Below, one piece after another: positions 7,563 through 13,677 of a DNA stretch of 13,677 bases; the stretch's first letter is position 1; every line of letters starts with the position of its first letter. Source of the stretch: an uncultured Ruminococcus sp. (lineage in GTDB: Bacteria; Bacillota; Clostridia; Oscillospirales; Ruminococcaceae); contig CAMJES010000025.1 in the NCBI GenBank assembly GCA_946404705.1, forward strand, positions 1 to 13,677, given 5' to 3'. The notes under the pieces are model-generated. The model made no database searches. It was not told where the DNA came from and worked only from the letters and a program-made list of their open reading frames with translations. A program made the position numbers and the translations under genes.

Positions 7563-7618
7563 AAATAGATATAACATTATGTAAACAAAAATAGAATAAA
7601 AATCGCATTAAAAATAGA
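7563..7618. repeat. Three direct AAATAGA repeats in the motB leader
   Basis: The 7-bp word aaataga occurs on the plus strand at 7563-7569, 7589-7595 and 7612-7618. The last two copies are part of a longer 9-bp match (aaaaataga at 7587-7595 and 7610-7618). The steps are 26 and 23 bp, close to two helical turns. They lie between the predicted transcription start and motB. Binding by a regulator is possible, but the area is AT-rich, so chance is also possible. Confidence 0.4.
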
Positions 7619-7627
7619 TTTCAGATA

Positions 7628-7636
7628 ATTATACCA
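7628..7636 (-). promoter_or_regulatory. Extended -10 promoter in front of motB
   Basis: Read on the minus strand the site is TGGTATAAT, an exact TGn-TATAAT extended -10 element of the vegetative (sigma-A) type. No good -35 box lies 17 bases upstream (TGGTAA is the nearest match), which extended -10 promoters can tolerate. Transcription would start near 7621, giving a leader of about 84 bases before the motB GTG. The site lies in the AT-rich motA-motB gap (7538-7713), where I see no convincing terminator. It could allow MotB expression independent of the upstream operon. Confidence 0.6.
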
Positions 7637-7713
7637 CATTTCTTAACAAATTACCATACTTTTTTTGTAAAAATGCAGAAAATTTTAAAAAATCTTTCTT
7701 CTGTTGGAAAACG

Positions 7714-8514
7714 TTACTCGGAAGCCGAAGCGGAACTCTTTCCTGCCTTGGGTTTAGCGGTTGCAGGGAGCATCATTCTGAGCTTTTCTTCAACGTATCT
7801 CGGGTTAGCGCCTGCCGCAATAGCGAGCGTACCCTCTTCGATTATCTGTAAGCAAAGGATCTCCTGATTGTGGTTATATTTGCAAAGGTTACCGATAGGG
7901 CCGCAGAAAAGATGGGCAACGATACAGCCGTAGAACGTTGTGATAAGGGCTGTTGACATCGAAAGACCGAGCGTTGCTGCGGAATCGGAGCTTGTAACGT
8001 CCATTCCCTTAAGCATATTGATAAGACCAACGAGCGTACCTACCATACCCATCGCAGGAGCAACGGCGGAACCCTTTATCCATAATGCGAAGTTGCTTTC
8101 GTGACGTTCACACATAAAGTCGATAGAGTCGTCAAGCATAGACTTGATCTTGTCCGATTCGTTCGCGTCGACTATGAGCATGAGCGCCGACTTCATGAAC
8201 GGGTCTGTGCAGGCGTTTGCGCTTTCTTCGAGTGCAAGGATACCCTTCATACGGGCAGTCTTACAATGCTCGACCATCTGAGAGATATAATCCTCGGGGT
8301 TGTACTTTTTGGGCAGGAATGCAATTTTAAGCATTTTGCCGACATTTTTGAGGACTGAAGCAGGGTATGTAAAAATAAGCGCACCGACAGTACCGCCCAA
8401 AACGATAAGCACCGAAGACGGATCCCAGAAGTTAAGCATACTTCCTCCCTGCAAGATTCCGAAGACAATAAGTCCGATAGCCAAAAGAAGACCGATAATA
8501 CCTGAAATATTCAT
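7714..8514 (-). CDS. motA: MotA, flagellar stator ion-channel protein
   Basis: The 266-residue protein shows MotA's four membrane segments (about residues 3-21, 33-51, 148-168 and 183-206). The cytosolic loop carries Arg88 and Glu96/Glu97, the likely counterparts of the rotor-contacting Arg90/Glu98 of E. coli. Pro153 and Pro206 fit the conserved mechanically important prolines. Segment 3 reads APAMGMVGTLVGLI and segment 4 ends ALITTFYG. Thr160, Thr192 and Thr193 line up by eye with Thr158, Thr185 and Thr186 of the sodium-type PomA, so a Na+-driven stator is plausible, but this is inference. The ATG at 8512-8514 follows AAGGAGG. It lies 58 bp after flbD and, unusually, 176 bp before motB. Confidence 0.96.
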   Translation of the reverse strand: MNISGIIGLLLAIGLIVFGILQGGSMLNFWDPSSVLIVLGGTVGALIFTYPASVLKNVGKMLKIAFLPKKYNPEDYISQMVEHCKTARMKGILALEESANACTDPFMKSALMLIVDANESDKIKSMLDDSIDFMCERHESNFALWIKGSAVAPAMGMVGTLVGLINMLKGMDVTSSDSAATLGLSMSTALITTFYGCIVAHLFCGPIGNLCKYNHNQEILCLQIIEEGTLAIAAGANPRYVEEKLRMMLPATAKPKAGKSSASASE

Positions 8515-8572
8515 GGGGTAGATATCCTCCTTGATAAATTCTTTATAATTAACGAGTTAAAACCCGGATTTT

Positions 8573-8761
8573 TCATTGATTGTCGCCGAATCTGCGGCGG
8601 AATTCATAAGATTTTTCAATAATTTCGTCAAGCTTTTCTTTAAGTATATAGCGATGACCGTTCATCATCGTAACAACAGTATCGGGAGTTTCCTCCGCAG
8701 CTTCGATGAAATCTTCATTGAGCATAAGCGGCGTCCCGTTAAGCCTTGTAACCAGTATCAT
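8573..8761 (-). CDS. flbD: FlbD/SwrD-family flagellar protein
   Basis: The 62-residue protein is a complete FlbD-family member. It begins MILVTRLNGTPLMLNEDFIE (residues 1-20) and carries the core TPDTVVTMMNGHRYILKE (25-42), both signatures of the family. In B. subtilis the homologue SwrD (YlzI) raises flagellar motor power through an effect on the stators. The flgE-flbD-motA order here fits such a role, although the molecular mechanism is not settled. The ATG at 8759-8761 follows AAAGGTGAG. It is separated from flgE by a 79-bp gap that contains a strong hairpin. This family is unrelated to the Caulobacter transcription factor of the same name. Confidence 0.95.
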   Translation of the reverse strand: MILVTRLNGTPLMLNEDFIEAAEETPDTVVTMMNGHRYILKEKLDEIIEKSYEFRRRFGDNQ

Positions 8762-8791
8762 AATTTACTCACCTTTAACACGCCCTCGGAG

Positions 8792-8820
8792 GTGCGGCTG
8801 AGCATTGCACCGAGCCGCAC
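8792..8820 (-). promoter_or_regulatory. Perfect 8-bp hairpin between flgE and flbD
   Basis: The arms gtgcggct (8792-8799) and agccgcac (8813-8820) are perfectly complementary with a 13-base loop, and the stem is GC-rich. No run of T follows in the mRNA sense, so it is not a typical intrinsic terminator. It could be an RNA 3'-end stabiliser or processing site that lets hook mRNA outnumber the downstream flbD-mot mRNA. Confidence 0.6.
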
Positions 8821-8840
8821 TTTACCCTAAGGCAAAAAAT

Positions 8841-10163
8841 TTATCTCTTGAGGTTTACGAGTTCTTCAAGCATTGAGTCGGATGTCGTGATGATTCTTGC
8901 GTTAGCCTGGAAACCTCTCTGTGTAACGATCATATCGGAGAATTCCTGCGCAAGGTTTACGTTGGACATTTCGAGCTTGTTTGAAGCGATAGTGCCTGCG
9001 CCCTGCTCGCCAGCCTTCTTTACCTTGCCCGAGCCGGAAGCTGCGGTTTCGGTGAAGCTTGTGTCGCCATTTTCAATAAGACCCTCGGGGTTGTCGAAAA
9101 CTGTGATCTCAACACGGGCGATAGCTTTGAGCGTGTTGTTGTATGTTGTTGTGATAACGCCGTCCGAGCCGATAGTGAATGCGGCAAGGTCTGCGTAGGT
9201 GAACTTACCTGTTACAGCCTCTTCTTCAATCTTTCTTGCTTCTGCAAGAGTATGAGCTGTTGCGGCCCAGTTTGTGCCGTCATCCTCCATGTGGAATGCA
9301 GACATACTTGCTGTGCTTGCGGGGTCTGCTGGATCCTTCATGTTATACTTGAAGAAAACAAGTTCGTTATCATCTTCAACGCTGACATAGTTTCCCTTGA
9401 CATCGCAGAGGTAATAGGTAACATCTCCTGTTGTTTCATCCTTGTCGATATCGCCCTGCTTGAAGCCTACAACTTTTCCGTCCTTGACAACAGCCTCGGG
9501 CTTTCTGTCTGTATAAAGATAACCGGTATCGGGGTCGGTGTAGATTCCGTAAGCCTTTGCGATAAGGTCGTTGATGTTGATAGTGTTGCCGAAGGTATAG
9601 TCGGTGGAATTTATCTGAGTATCGCCGTTTGTATCTTCAAGGGAAATCTTGAGAAGCTCCTGTGCGCTCAGGTCGCTGTTCTTGAGAAGACCTGCTTCGG
9701 AGTTTCTTGTACCGAGGATAAATCTGTTGTTGTTTGAAACGAGGTTGCCGGCGCTGTCGATGCCGAAGTTGCCGTTTCTTGTGTAGGTGATAGAGTCGGG
9801 GGAAGCTGTATCAAGCGGAGCGCCGCCGTCTGCGCCCGAGGAGAATGCTGCGGTCGCAAAGAAGCCGTCGCCGCTGATAGCAAGGTCAAGAGTTCTGTTC
9901 GTGGACTGGAACGAGGACTGTGACATATCCTTATCGATAGAAGCGACCTGAGTACCGTAGCCGACAGTTGAAGGGTTGTTACCTGCAAAGCTTTCGGTAC
10001 CTGCAGCGGCAGTCTTTACCGACTGGTAGAAAACATCGCTGAAGGAAGCTCTTGACGATTTGAAGCCGTATGTGTTAACGTTAGCGATGTTGTTACCGAT
10101 AACGTCCATTTTTGTCTGGTGGGAGGTAAGTCCCGAAACGCCTGAATAAAGAGATCTAACCAT
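8841..10163 (-). CDS. flgE: FlgE, flagellar hook protein
   Basis: The 440-residue protein has both ends of the axial family. The N terminus is MVRSLYSGVSGLTSHQTKMD (1-20), followed by DVIGNNIANVNTYGFKSSRA (20-39). The C terminus reads SNVNLAQEFSDMIVTQRGFQ (400-419). These ends form the coiled-coil core of the hook, and the middle residues (about 100-380) form the exposed domains, which vary between species. FlgE is secreted through the export gate and polymerises under the FlgD cap. At residues 177-188, DTNGDTQINSTD matches a calcium-binding EF-hand/dockerin loop. The ATG at 10161-10163 has AAGGAG upstream. A 115-bp gap separates it from the preceding gene and may hold a promoter. Confidence 0.97.
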   Translation of the reverse strand: MVRSLYSGVSGLTSHQTKMDVIGNNIANVNTYGFKSSRASFSDVFYQSVKTAAAGTESFAGNNPSTVGYGTQVASIDKDMSQSSFQSTNRTLDLAISGDGFFATAAFSSGADGGAPLDTASPDSITYTRNGNFGIDSAGNLVSNNNRFILGTRNSEAGLLKNSDLSAQELLKISLEDTNGDTQINSTDYTFGNTININDLIAKAYGIYTDPDTGYLYTDRKPEAVVKDGKVVGFKQGDIDKDETTGDVTYYLCDVKGNYVSVEDDNELVFFKYNMKDPADPASTASMSAFHMEDDGTNWAATAHTLAEARKIEEEAVTGKFTYADLAAFTIGSDGVITTTYNNTLKAIARVEITVFDNPEGLIENGDTSFTETAASGSGKVKKAGEQGAGTIASNKLEMSNVNLAQEFSDMIVTQRGFQANARIITTSDSMLEELVNLKR

Positions 10164-10177
10164 TTTAATAACACTCC

Positions 10178-10264
10178 TTAATAATTATCTGTGCTGCAAG
10201 CTGCGTCCGTCAAGTCGGTCGGGGCGCAAGTCTGATCTCCAAAAGGGCCGATCAATTTTTTCAT
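10178..10264 (-). CDS. Possible 28-residue leader peptide before flgE
   Basis: This small open frame starts at the ATG at 10262-10264 and encodes a peptide beginning MKKLIGPFGDQTCAPTDLTD. Its TAA stop (10178-10180) is shared with the start of the flgE ribosome site (TAAGGAG). It fills nearly all of the 115-bp gap between the TIGR02530-type gene and flgE. No clear ribosome site precedes it, and I recognise no homologue. It could be a leader peptide coupling translation to flgE, or a chance frame. A possible promoter overlaps it, and both readings cannot easily be important on the same transcript. Confidence 0.2.
   Translation of the reverse strand: MKKLIGPFGDQTCAPTDLTDAACSTDNY
10184..10213 (-). 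promoter_or_regulatory. Possible sigma-A-type promoter directly before flgE
   Basis: In the mRNA sense, TTGACG (10213-10208) and GATAAT (10189-10184) are separated by 18 bases; each box is one base away from consensus. Transcription would begin just before the AAGGAG ribosome site, giving a leader of only about 20 bases. That is short but workable. No flagellar sigma-28 consensus was seen in the gap. Confidence 0.35.
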
Positions 10265-10278
10265 GCAGCTTTTTTAGC

Positions 10279-10704
10279 TTACATTATAACAGTTGAATCA
10301 ATATTCGTGAAAATGTTTCCCTGCATATCATCTGCAGAAAGAGTTGTAATTACCTTGTTGTTTTTTACGCTGACGATAAAAGCATTTGAGCCTATCATAA
10401 CAAGAGCGTCATTCGAGCCTTTTTCACCTGCAAGCTCAACAGCCTTATTGAGCCGTTCAAGAGTATCACCGTTTTCAATGTCGATCTGCCGTTCGGAGAT
10501 CCTCTCTAAAGCGTGTTTGGAAAAGACCACGCCTCCGGTGTTTTGCTCTGTACGCCTTTTTTCGTCAAGCTGATTCTGCAGTTCCTTTGCAAAACCGCTG
10601 TTCTGCGGCAGGCTTTCGGTGCCTTGAACGGAAGGAAATCCGCCGACCTTGCCTGTCGTGACGGCTGTAATGCCTCTCGACTGCATTAAATCGCTGATAA
10701 GCAC
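10279..10704 (-). CDS. TIGR02530-family flagellar operon protein (function unknown)
   Basis: The 141-residue soluble protein has a variable, likely disordered N-terminal part (1-60) and a conserved C-terminal part beginning FSKHALERISERQI (61-74), with GSNDALVMIGSNAFIVSVKN (96-115) and ending FTNIDSTVIM. This is the pattern of the small protein family found between flgD and flgE in clostridial and Bacillus-type flagellar operons (TIGR02530, putative flagellar). The biochemical role is not known to me. Its position suggests a part in hook assembly or a chaperone-like role. The start is a GTG at 10702-10704; AAAGGA lies 12 bases upstream, a long spacing. The gap from flgD is 21 bp. A later in-frame ATG (residue 7) has no ribosome site. 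Confidence 0.9.
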   Translation of the reverse strand: MLISDLMQSRGITAVTTGKVGGFPSVQGTESLPQNSGFAKELQNQLDEKRRTEQNTGGVVFSKHALERISERQIDIENGDTLERLNKAVELAGEKGSNDALVMIGSNAFIVSVKNNKVITTLSADDMQGNIFTNIDSTVIM

Positions 10705-10725
10705 TCCGGAACACCGTCCTTTCTG

Positions 10726-12402
10726 TTATCCGACTACATTTACTCCCATGGAAGTGAGGTTTTGTCTGAGATCCTCAAACTTCTTAGCGGACTGTGACTT
10801 TGCGTTGAAAGCAATTGAGATCTCGAACGGAGTAACATCATCTCCGACCTGACCGTTGATGATCTGGTCAAGAGTATATTTTCCCGATGTTTCGAGCCAG
10901 CCCGAATGACCGTTATCGAAAAGAATCTCAACGCGCTGTTTGCCGTCCTTGAACGTAACGACTTCACCAAGTCTGCCAACGCCGCTGTATCCTATCTCTG
11001 TGATCTCTCTTCCGCTGATCGTTCTGCCGATAACGTTTGTGGTATCTATTCTTGACATTATAGCATTGTTGTGAATGAACTTGATGTCATACATTCTTGT
11101 TCCGAGAGCGTCTGCAAGAGCTGCTTCTTCGGGATATTTGTCGGCGTTAAGTCTGTGCGGCTTGCAATCCGCGGTGGAAATGCCGGGTTTTGAATCGGAA
11201 TAGAGTTCAAGACCATATTTCTGACTGTAACGTGAGCTGTATTCTCCGCTTTTAATGATGTTGTAGACCTCTGCATTGGTGAGCGTAGGTGTGAGATTTC
11301 CTGTTCTTGACGCTTTTGCAACAGCAAAAAGATTATCTTCGTTAAGCGGAATATCATACGCTCCGGCGGTAAGCTCTTTTACGGAAGAAGTTGGATTGGA
11401 ATATGATGTGCTTATGCCTGCATTCTGGTTTTCCGCAATAAGATTTGTGGAAATAACATCATTGCTGTTGTCGGTATTGAGTGACAAGGTCGAAAGCTCC
11501 TCGTCAAGATCGTTATATACTGCATAAAATGCCGCTGCATAATCGGGAACATCAAGCTTTGTGACCGTAACAGTTTCATATCCGTCAAGGTTCGGCTTGA
11601 TATTGTTTATAACGCTGACCGCTTCTGTTTCTGCGCCGCTGATAGAGTCGATCGTACTCATAAGCTCGCTGAACAAAGCGTCCGACTGAGCCATATATCC
11701 GGACATAACAGCTGCTTCCTGAACCGTATTATCGGTTATCTCTGTACTCCCGCCGTCAGTATCGCCTTCTGTTTCGGAAGAACCGTTTTCTTCATTGTTT
11801 CCTGTGTTTTTAAGAGAGATATCCTGGAGCAGATACTTATCCTTTCCGTCAACGATAACGTAAGCGTTTCCGTCAAGCATAAGGACGTTTGTTACCTTGC
11901 CCGATGCGATTATCTCTTCCTCGGTAGCACCGTGTACATTTACCTCCTGATCGATAAGCCTTGAAAGCATATTGTAGATATCGGAAGATGTGACGTTGGA
12001 AACCGTTGAAACTTCGTACTTGCTGCCGTTTACAACAAGATAGGGCTTGCTGTCAACAACAACGACCGATTCAACAATACCTGTGTCATAATCATTGCCG
12101 TCATTAACGGTAACTGCCTTTCCGACAAGATTTGTAGCATAGCTGATGTTGGACTGGTTGGTCATATTCTTGATGCCTTCGAGCATCGAATAGGACGACA
12201 TCTGCTGGAGCATTTCGGAATCGCTCATAGGATCGTTGAAATCCTGATTTGACATCTGAGCAGCAAGAACTTTAAGGTAGCTGTCAAAGTCCATGTAAGA
12301 TGTAGCTTCATCGCCTTTTGTCGTATCAACGACCTTGTTGCTGTACTTGGAATAAGCACCGCCGGTCGAGTCGATCGAAAGGCTGCTCAAGCTGTTAGCC
12401 AT
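10726..12402 (-). CDS. flgD: FlgD, hook capping protein, unusually long
   Basis: The 558-residue protein has the FlgD N-terminal domain at about residues 36-90 (YLKVLAAQMSNQDFNDPMSD at 42-61, then EMLQQMSSYSMLEGI). FlgD caps the growing hook and is removed when the hook is complete. E. coli FlgD is 231 residues and Bacillus forms are often shorter, so this one is more than double. After the N domain come two adjacent, similar beta modules (about 92-138 and 149-195), a Ser/Glu/Gly/Thr-rich linker (198-228), a long region I do not recognise (230-450), and a third segment resembling those modules (456-515). The ATG at 12400-12402 has an excellent AAAGGAGG site and overlaps fliK by 16 bp. No frameshift or stop suggests a fusion artefact. 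Confidence 0.9.
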   Translation of the reverse strand: MANSLSSLSIDSTGGAYSKYSNKVVDTTKGDEATSYMDFDSYLKVLAAQMSNQDFNDPMSDSEMLQQMSSYSMLEGIKNMTNQSNISYATNLVGKAVTVNDGNDYDTGIVESVVVVDSKPYLVVNGSKYEVSTVSNVTSSDIYNMLSRLIDQEVNVHGATEEEIIASGKVTNVLMLDGNAYVIVDGKDKYLLQDISLKNTGNNEENGSSETEGDTDGGSTEITDNTVQEAAVMSGYMAQSDALFSELMSTIDSISGAETEAVSVINNIKPNLDGYETVTVTKLDVPDYAAAFYAVYNDLDEELSTLSLNTDNSNDVISTNLIAENQNAGISTSYSNPTSSVKELTAGAYDIPLNEDNLFAVAKASRTGNLTPTLTNAEVYNIIKSGEYSSRYSQKYGLELYSDSKPGISTADCKPHRLNADKYPEEAALADALGTRMYDIKFIHNNAIMSRIDTTNVIGRTISGREITEIGYSGVGRLGEVVTFKDGKQRVEILFDNGHSGWLETSGKYTLDQIINGQVGDDVTPFEISIAFNAKSQSAKKFEDLRQNLTSMGVNVVG

Positions 12403-13642
12403 AATTTTGCCTCCTTTAAAAGATTTTTTGCATCTGAAACCTGTGCTTCATCCGCTTCTGCTGCATCGCCTATGCCGGTGATACGGCTGCTTCCGCGGTT
12501 TTCGCTCTGAGGAGCTTCATCATTTCGGCGGTTAAAGCCCTGATTGGTAAAATCAAGTCCCATATAGGACGCTGCTTCGGATGGAGCCACAACATTAACG
12601 CTGCCAACGTTTATGTTCTGCTTTGCAAAGCTTTCCGCAAGAACGGAAGAATTTGCCGCAAGCGCTCTGCCGACTTCCTCATTGGAAGCTGCAAGAACTA
12701 CCGAAACCGCACCGGACGTATCAGAGGTGAGCTTTACTGCGACCTCGCCGAGATTTTCAGGCTTCAAAACAACCACGAGTTCCTTTACCGCATCATTTTG
12801 AGCGGTCGAAACAACGCTTTCGGTTATCTGTCTTACCGCGAAATCAGCAAGCTCTCTGTAAACCTGAACAGGGTCGGACGGTATCTCCGCATCGTCAAAA
12901 ACATCGGTACGGATAGGCATCTGAACTGCCAAACCTGCATTCTGCACAGCATTGTTTTCAGCCGAGCCTGTGATAACTCTGACCTGAGCCGAAACATCGT
13001 TTATACGCGCAAACGCTGCAGTTTTGTGAAGCACGGTAAAGGAGTTATCCATTCCGTTTTCTGCTGTATCTTCGGCTTTTCCGCTGTAAAGTGCAAGCTT
13101 CAAAGCGCTGCTGAAACTCTCAAAGGACGGCAGATCGTTAAAATCAGCCTTGTTTTCAAGTATAGACGTTATCGTTTCCGCTTTCTGCGACGGCGTTATA
13201 TCGCCTGCGAGGACTTCCGTTACGGAAGCTGCCTTTGCAGCGGCTTCAAACGTTACTTTTTCTGCATTTTCCTCATTGACATCGCCAAGCTCCGCTCCCG
13301 ATATCACACTCATCATCGAAACGACTGCGTCTGCGAGCGCCGCAAGATCGGTATCATCGCTTTCTGCAAGCTTTTTCAGCTCGTCTGCAAGCTCATCGGC
13401 GGTCTTCCCCTCGGCAAGTCCCGTTTCAAGCACAGCCGAAACATCTCCGAGCGTAAGCGCAAGTCCCGATTCATCGTCCGAAACAAAGTCCTCTTCCGCT
13501 TCCGATGTAACAAGCGTTATCATATTGGAAAGGATAGAGATAACATCGTTTTTTTCCGAGCCGTCATCGAGTACCGTGCCGCCGTTCGAACTGCCGAACA
13601 TAAACCGTTCTGCCGCATTTCCGACCGAAAGCATCATCTTTA
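12387..13642 (-). CDS. fliK: FliK, hook-length control protein, 5' end missing
   Basis: At least 416 residues are present. The long N-terminal part (to about 265) is Ala/Ser/Glu/Asp-rich and low in conserved sequence, as usual for FliK, the secreted molecular ruler. The C-terminal hook-length domain contains VVVLKPENLGEVAVKLTSDT (about 288-307; LKP at 291-293) and QNINVGSVNVV. This domain signals FlhB to switch export from hook to filament proteins. The frame stays open to the window end, but bases after 13642 are sequencing adapter, so the true start is unknown. ATG codons at 13635-13637 and 13632-13634 may be internal. The adapter would add a spurious YTLSLHDALPI in frame. The gene ends inside flgD by 16 bp. 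Confidence 0.92.
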
Positions 13643-13677
13643 AGATCGGAAGAGCGTCGTGTAGGGAAAGAGTGTAG
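13643..13677. other. Illumina adapter sequence at contig end (artefact)
   Basis: The last 35 bases begin agatcggaagagcgtcgtgt and continue gtagggaaagagtgtag, matching the standard Illumina TruSeq read adapter. They are not genomic. Translated forward they give the familiar contaminant peptide KIGRASCRERV; in reverse, in frame with fliK, they give YTLSLHDALPI. Real sequence ends at or just before 13642. Confidence 0.98.

Noticed and set aside
7538..7564. motB start at the upstream ATG (7562-7564)
   Set aside because: No ribosome site precedes it, and it would place the real GAGGTGA site inside the coding sequence; the GTG at 7537 fits better.
7640..7713. Terminator after motA (CAGAA/TTCTG arms around an A/T-rich loop)
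   Set aside because: The stem is only 5 bp and AT-rich with a large loop, too weak to call.
8792..8820. Intrinsic terminator after flgE
   Set aside because: The stem is strong, but no T run follows on either strand.
9252..9737. 161-residue plus-strand frame with Cys/Val-rich hydrophobic sequence
   Set aside because: It is antisense to the middle of flgE, which is intact; no ribosome site or homologue recognised.
12798..13643. 281-residue open frame on the plus strand
   Set aside because: It is antisense to fliK, rich in Cys, Arg and aromatic residues, with no plausible domain; it ends at the adapter boundary.
13150..13677. Plus-strand Ser-rich frame ending KIGRASCRERV
   Set aside because: It is antisense to fliK, and its end is translated adapter sequence.

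Overview
This window is one end of a contig and carries a dense block of flagellar genes, all transcribed on the minus strand from right to left. The order is fliK (5' end missing), flgD, a TIGR02530-type flagellar operon gene, flgE, flbD, motA, motB, fliM, fliY, cheY, fliO, fliP, fliQ, fliR, flhB and the first 45 codons of flhA. It resembles the B. subtilis fla/che operon order, but motA-motB sit where fliL is usually found and no fliL is present. FliY with CheC-type sites, FlbD/SwrD, the TIGR02530 family, single-membrane architecture and strong AAGGAGG-type ribosome sites point to a motile member of the Clostridia, perhaps Oscillospiraceae/Ruminococcaceae-like. The family-level placement is inference.

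Layout by function: 8841-13642 holds hook construction (FliK length control, FlgD cap, a conserved small protein of unknown function, FlgE hook). 6566-8761 holds FlbD/SwrD and the MotAB stator. 3776-6498 holds the rotor switch FliM and FliY(N) and the response regulator CheY, which turns the rotor. 1-3744 holds the type III export gate FliO, FliP, FliQ, FliR, FlhB and FlhA. Most neighbours overlap or are 6-67 bp apart, which fits one long mRNA. Larger gaps are 10164-10278 (flgE leader), 8762-8840 (hairpin) and 7538-7713 (AT-rich, extended -10 promoter in front of motB). No gene-free stretch exceeds 300 bases, and no RNA genes, insertion sequences or CRISPR arrays were seen.

The system is a known one, not a new one. 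Oddities worth a second look are: a FliM-like CheY-binding motif placed inside FliY rather than at its N terminus; an unusually long FlgD with duplicated small beta modules; a dockerin-like calcium loop in FlgE; an acidic post-signal spacer in FliP; motA and motB separated by a promoter-bearing spacer; and missing fliL. The last 35 bases (13643-13677) are Illumina adapter, not genome, so the fliK 5' end is unknown.
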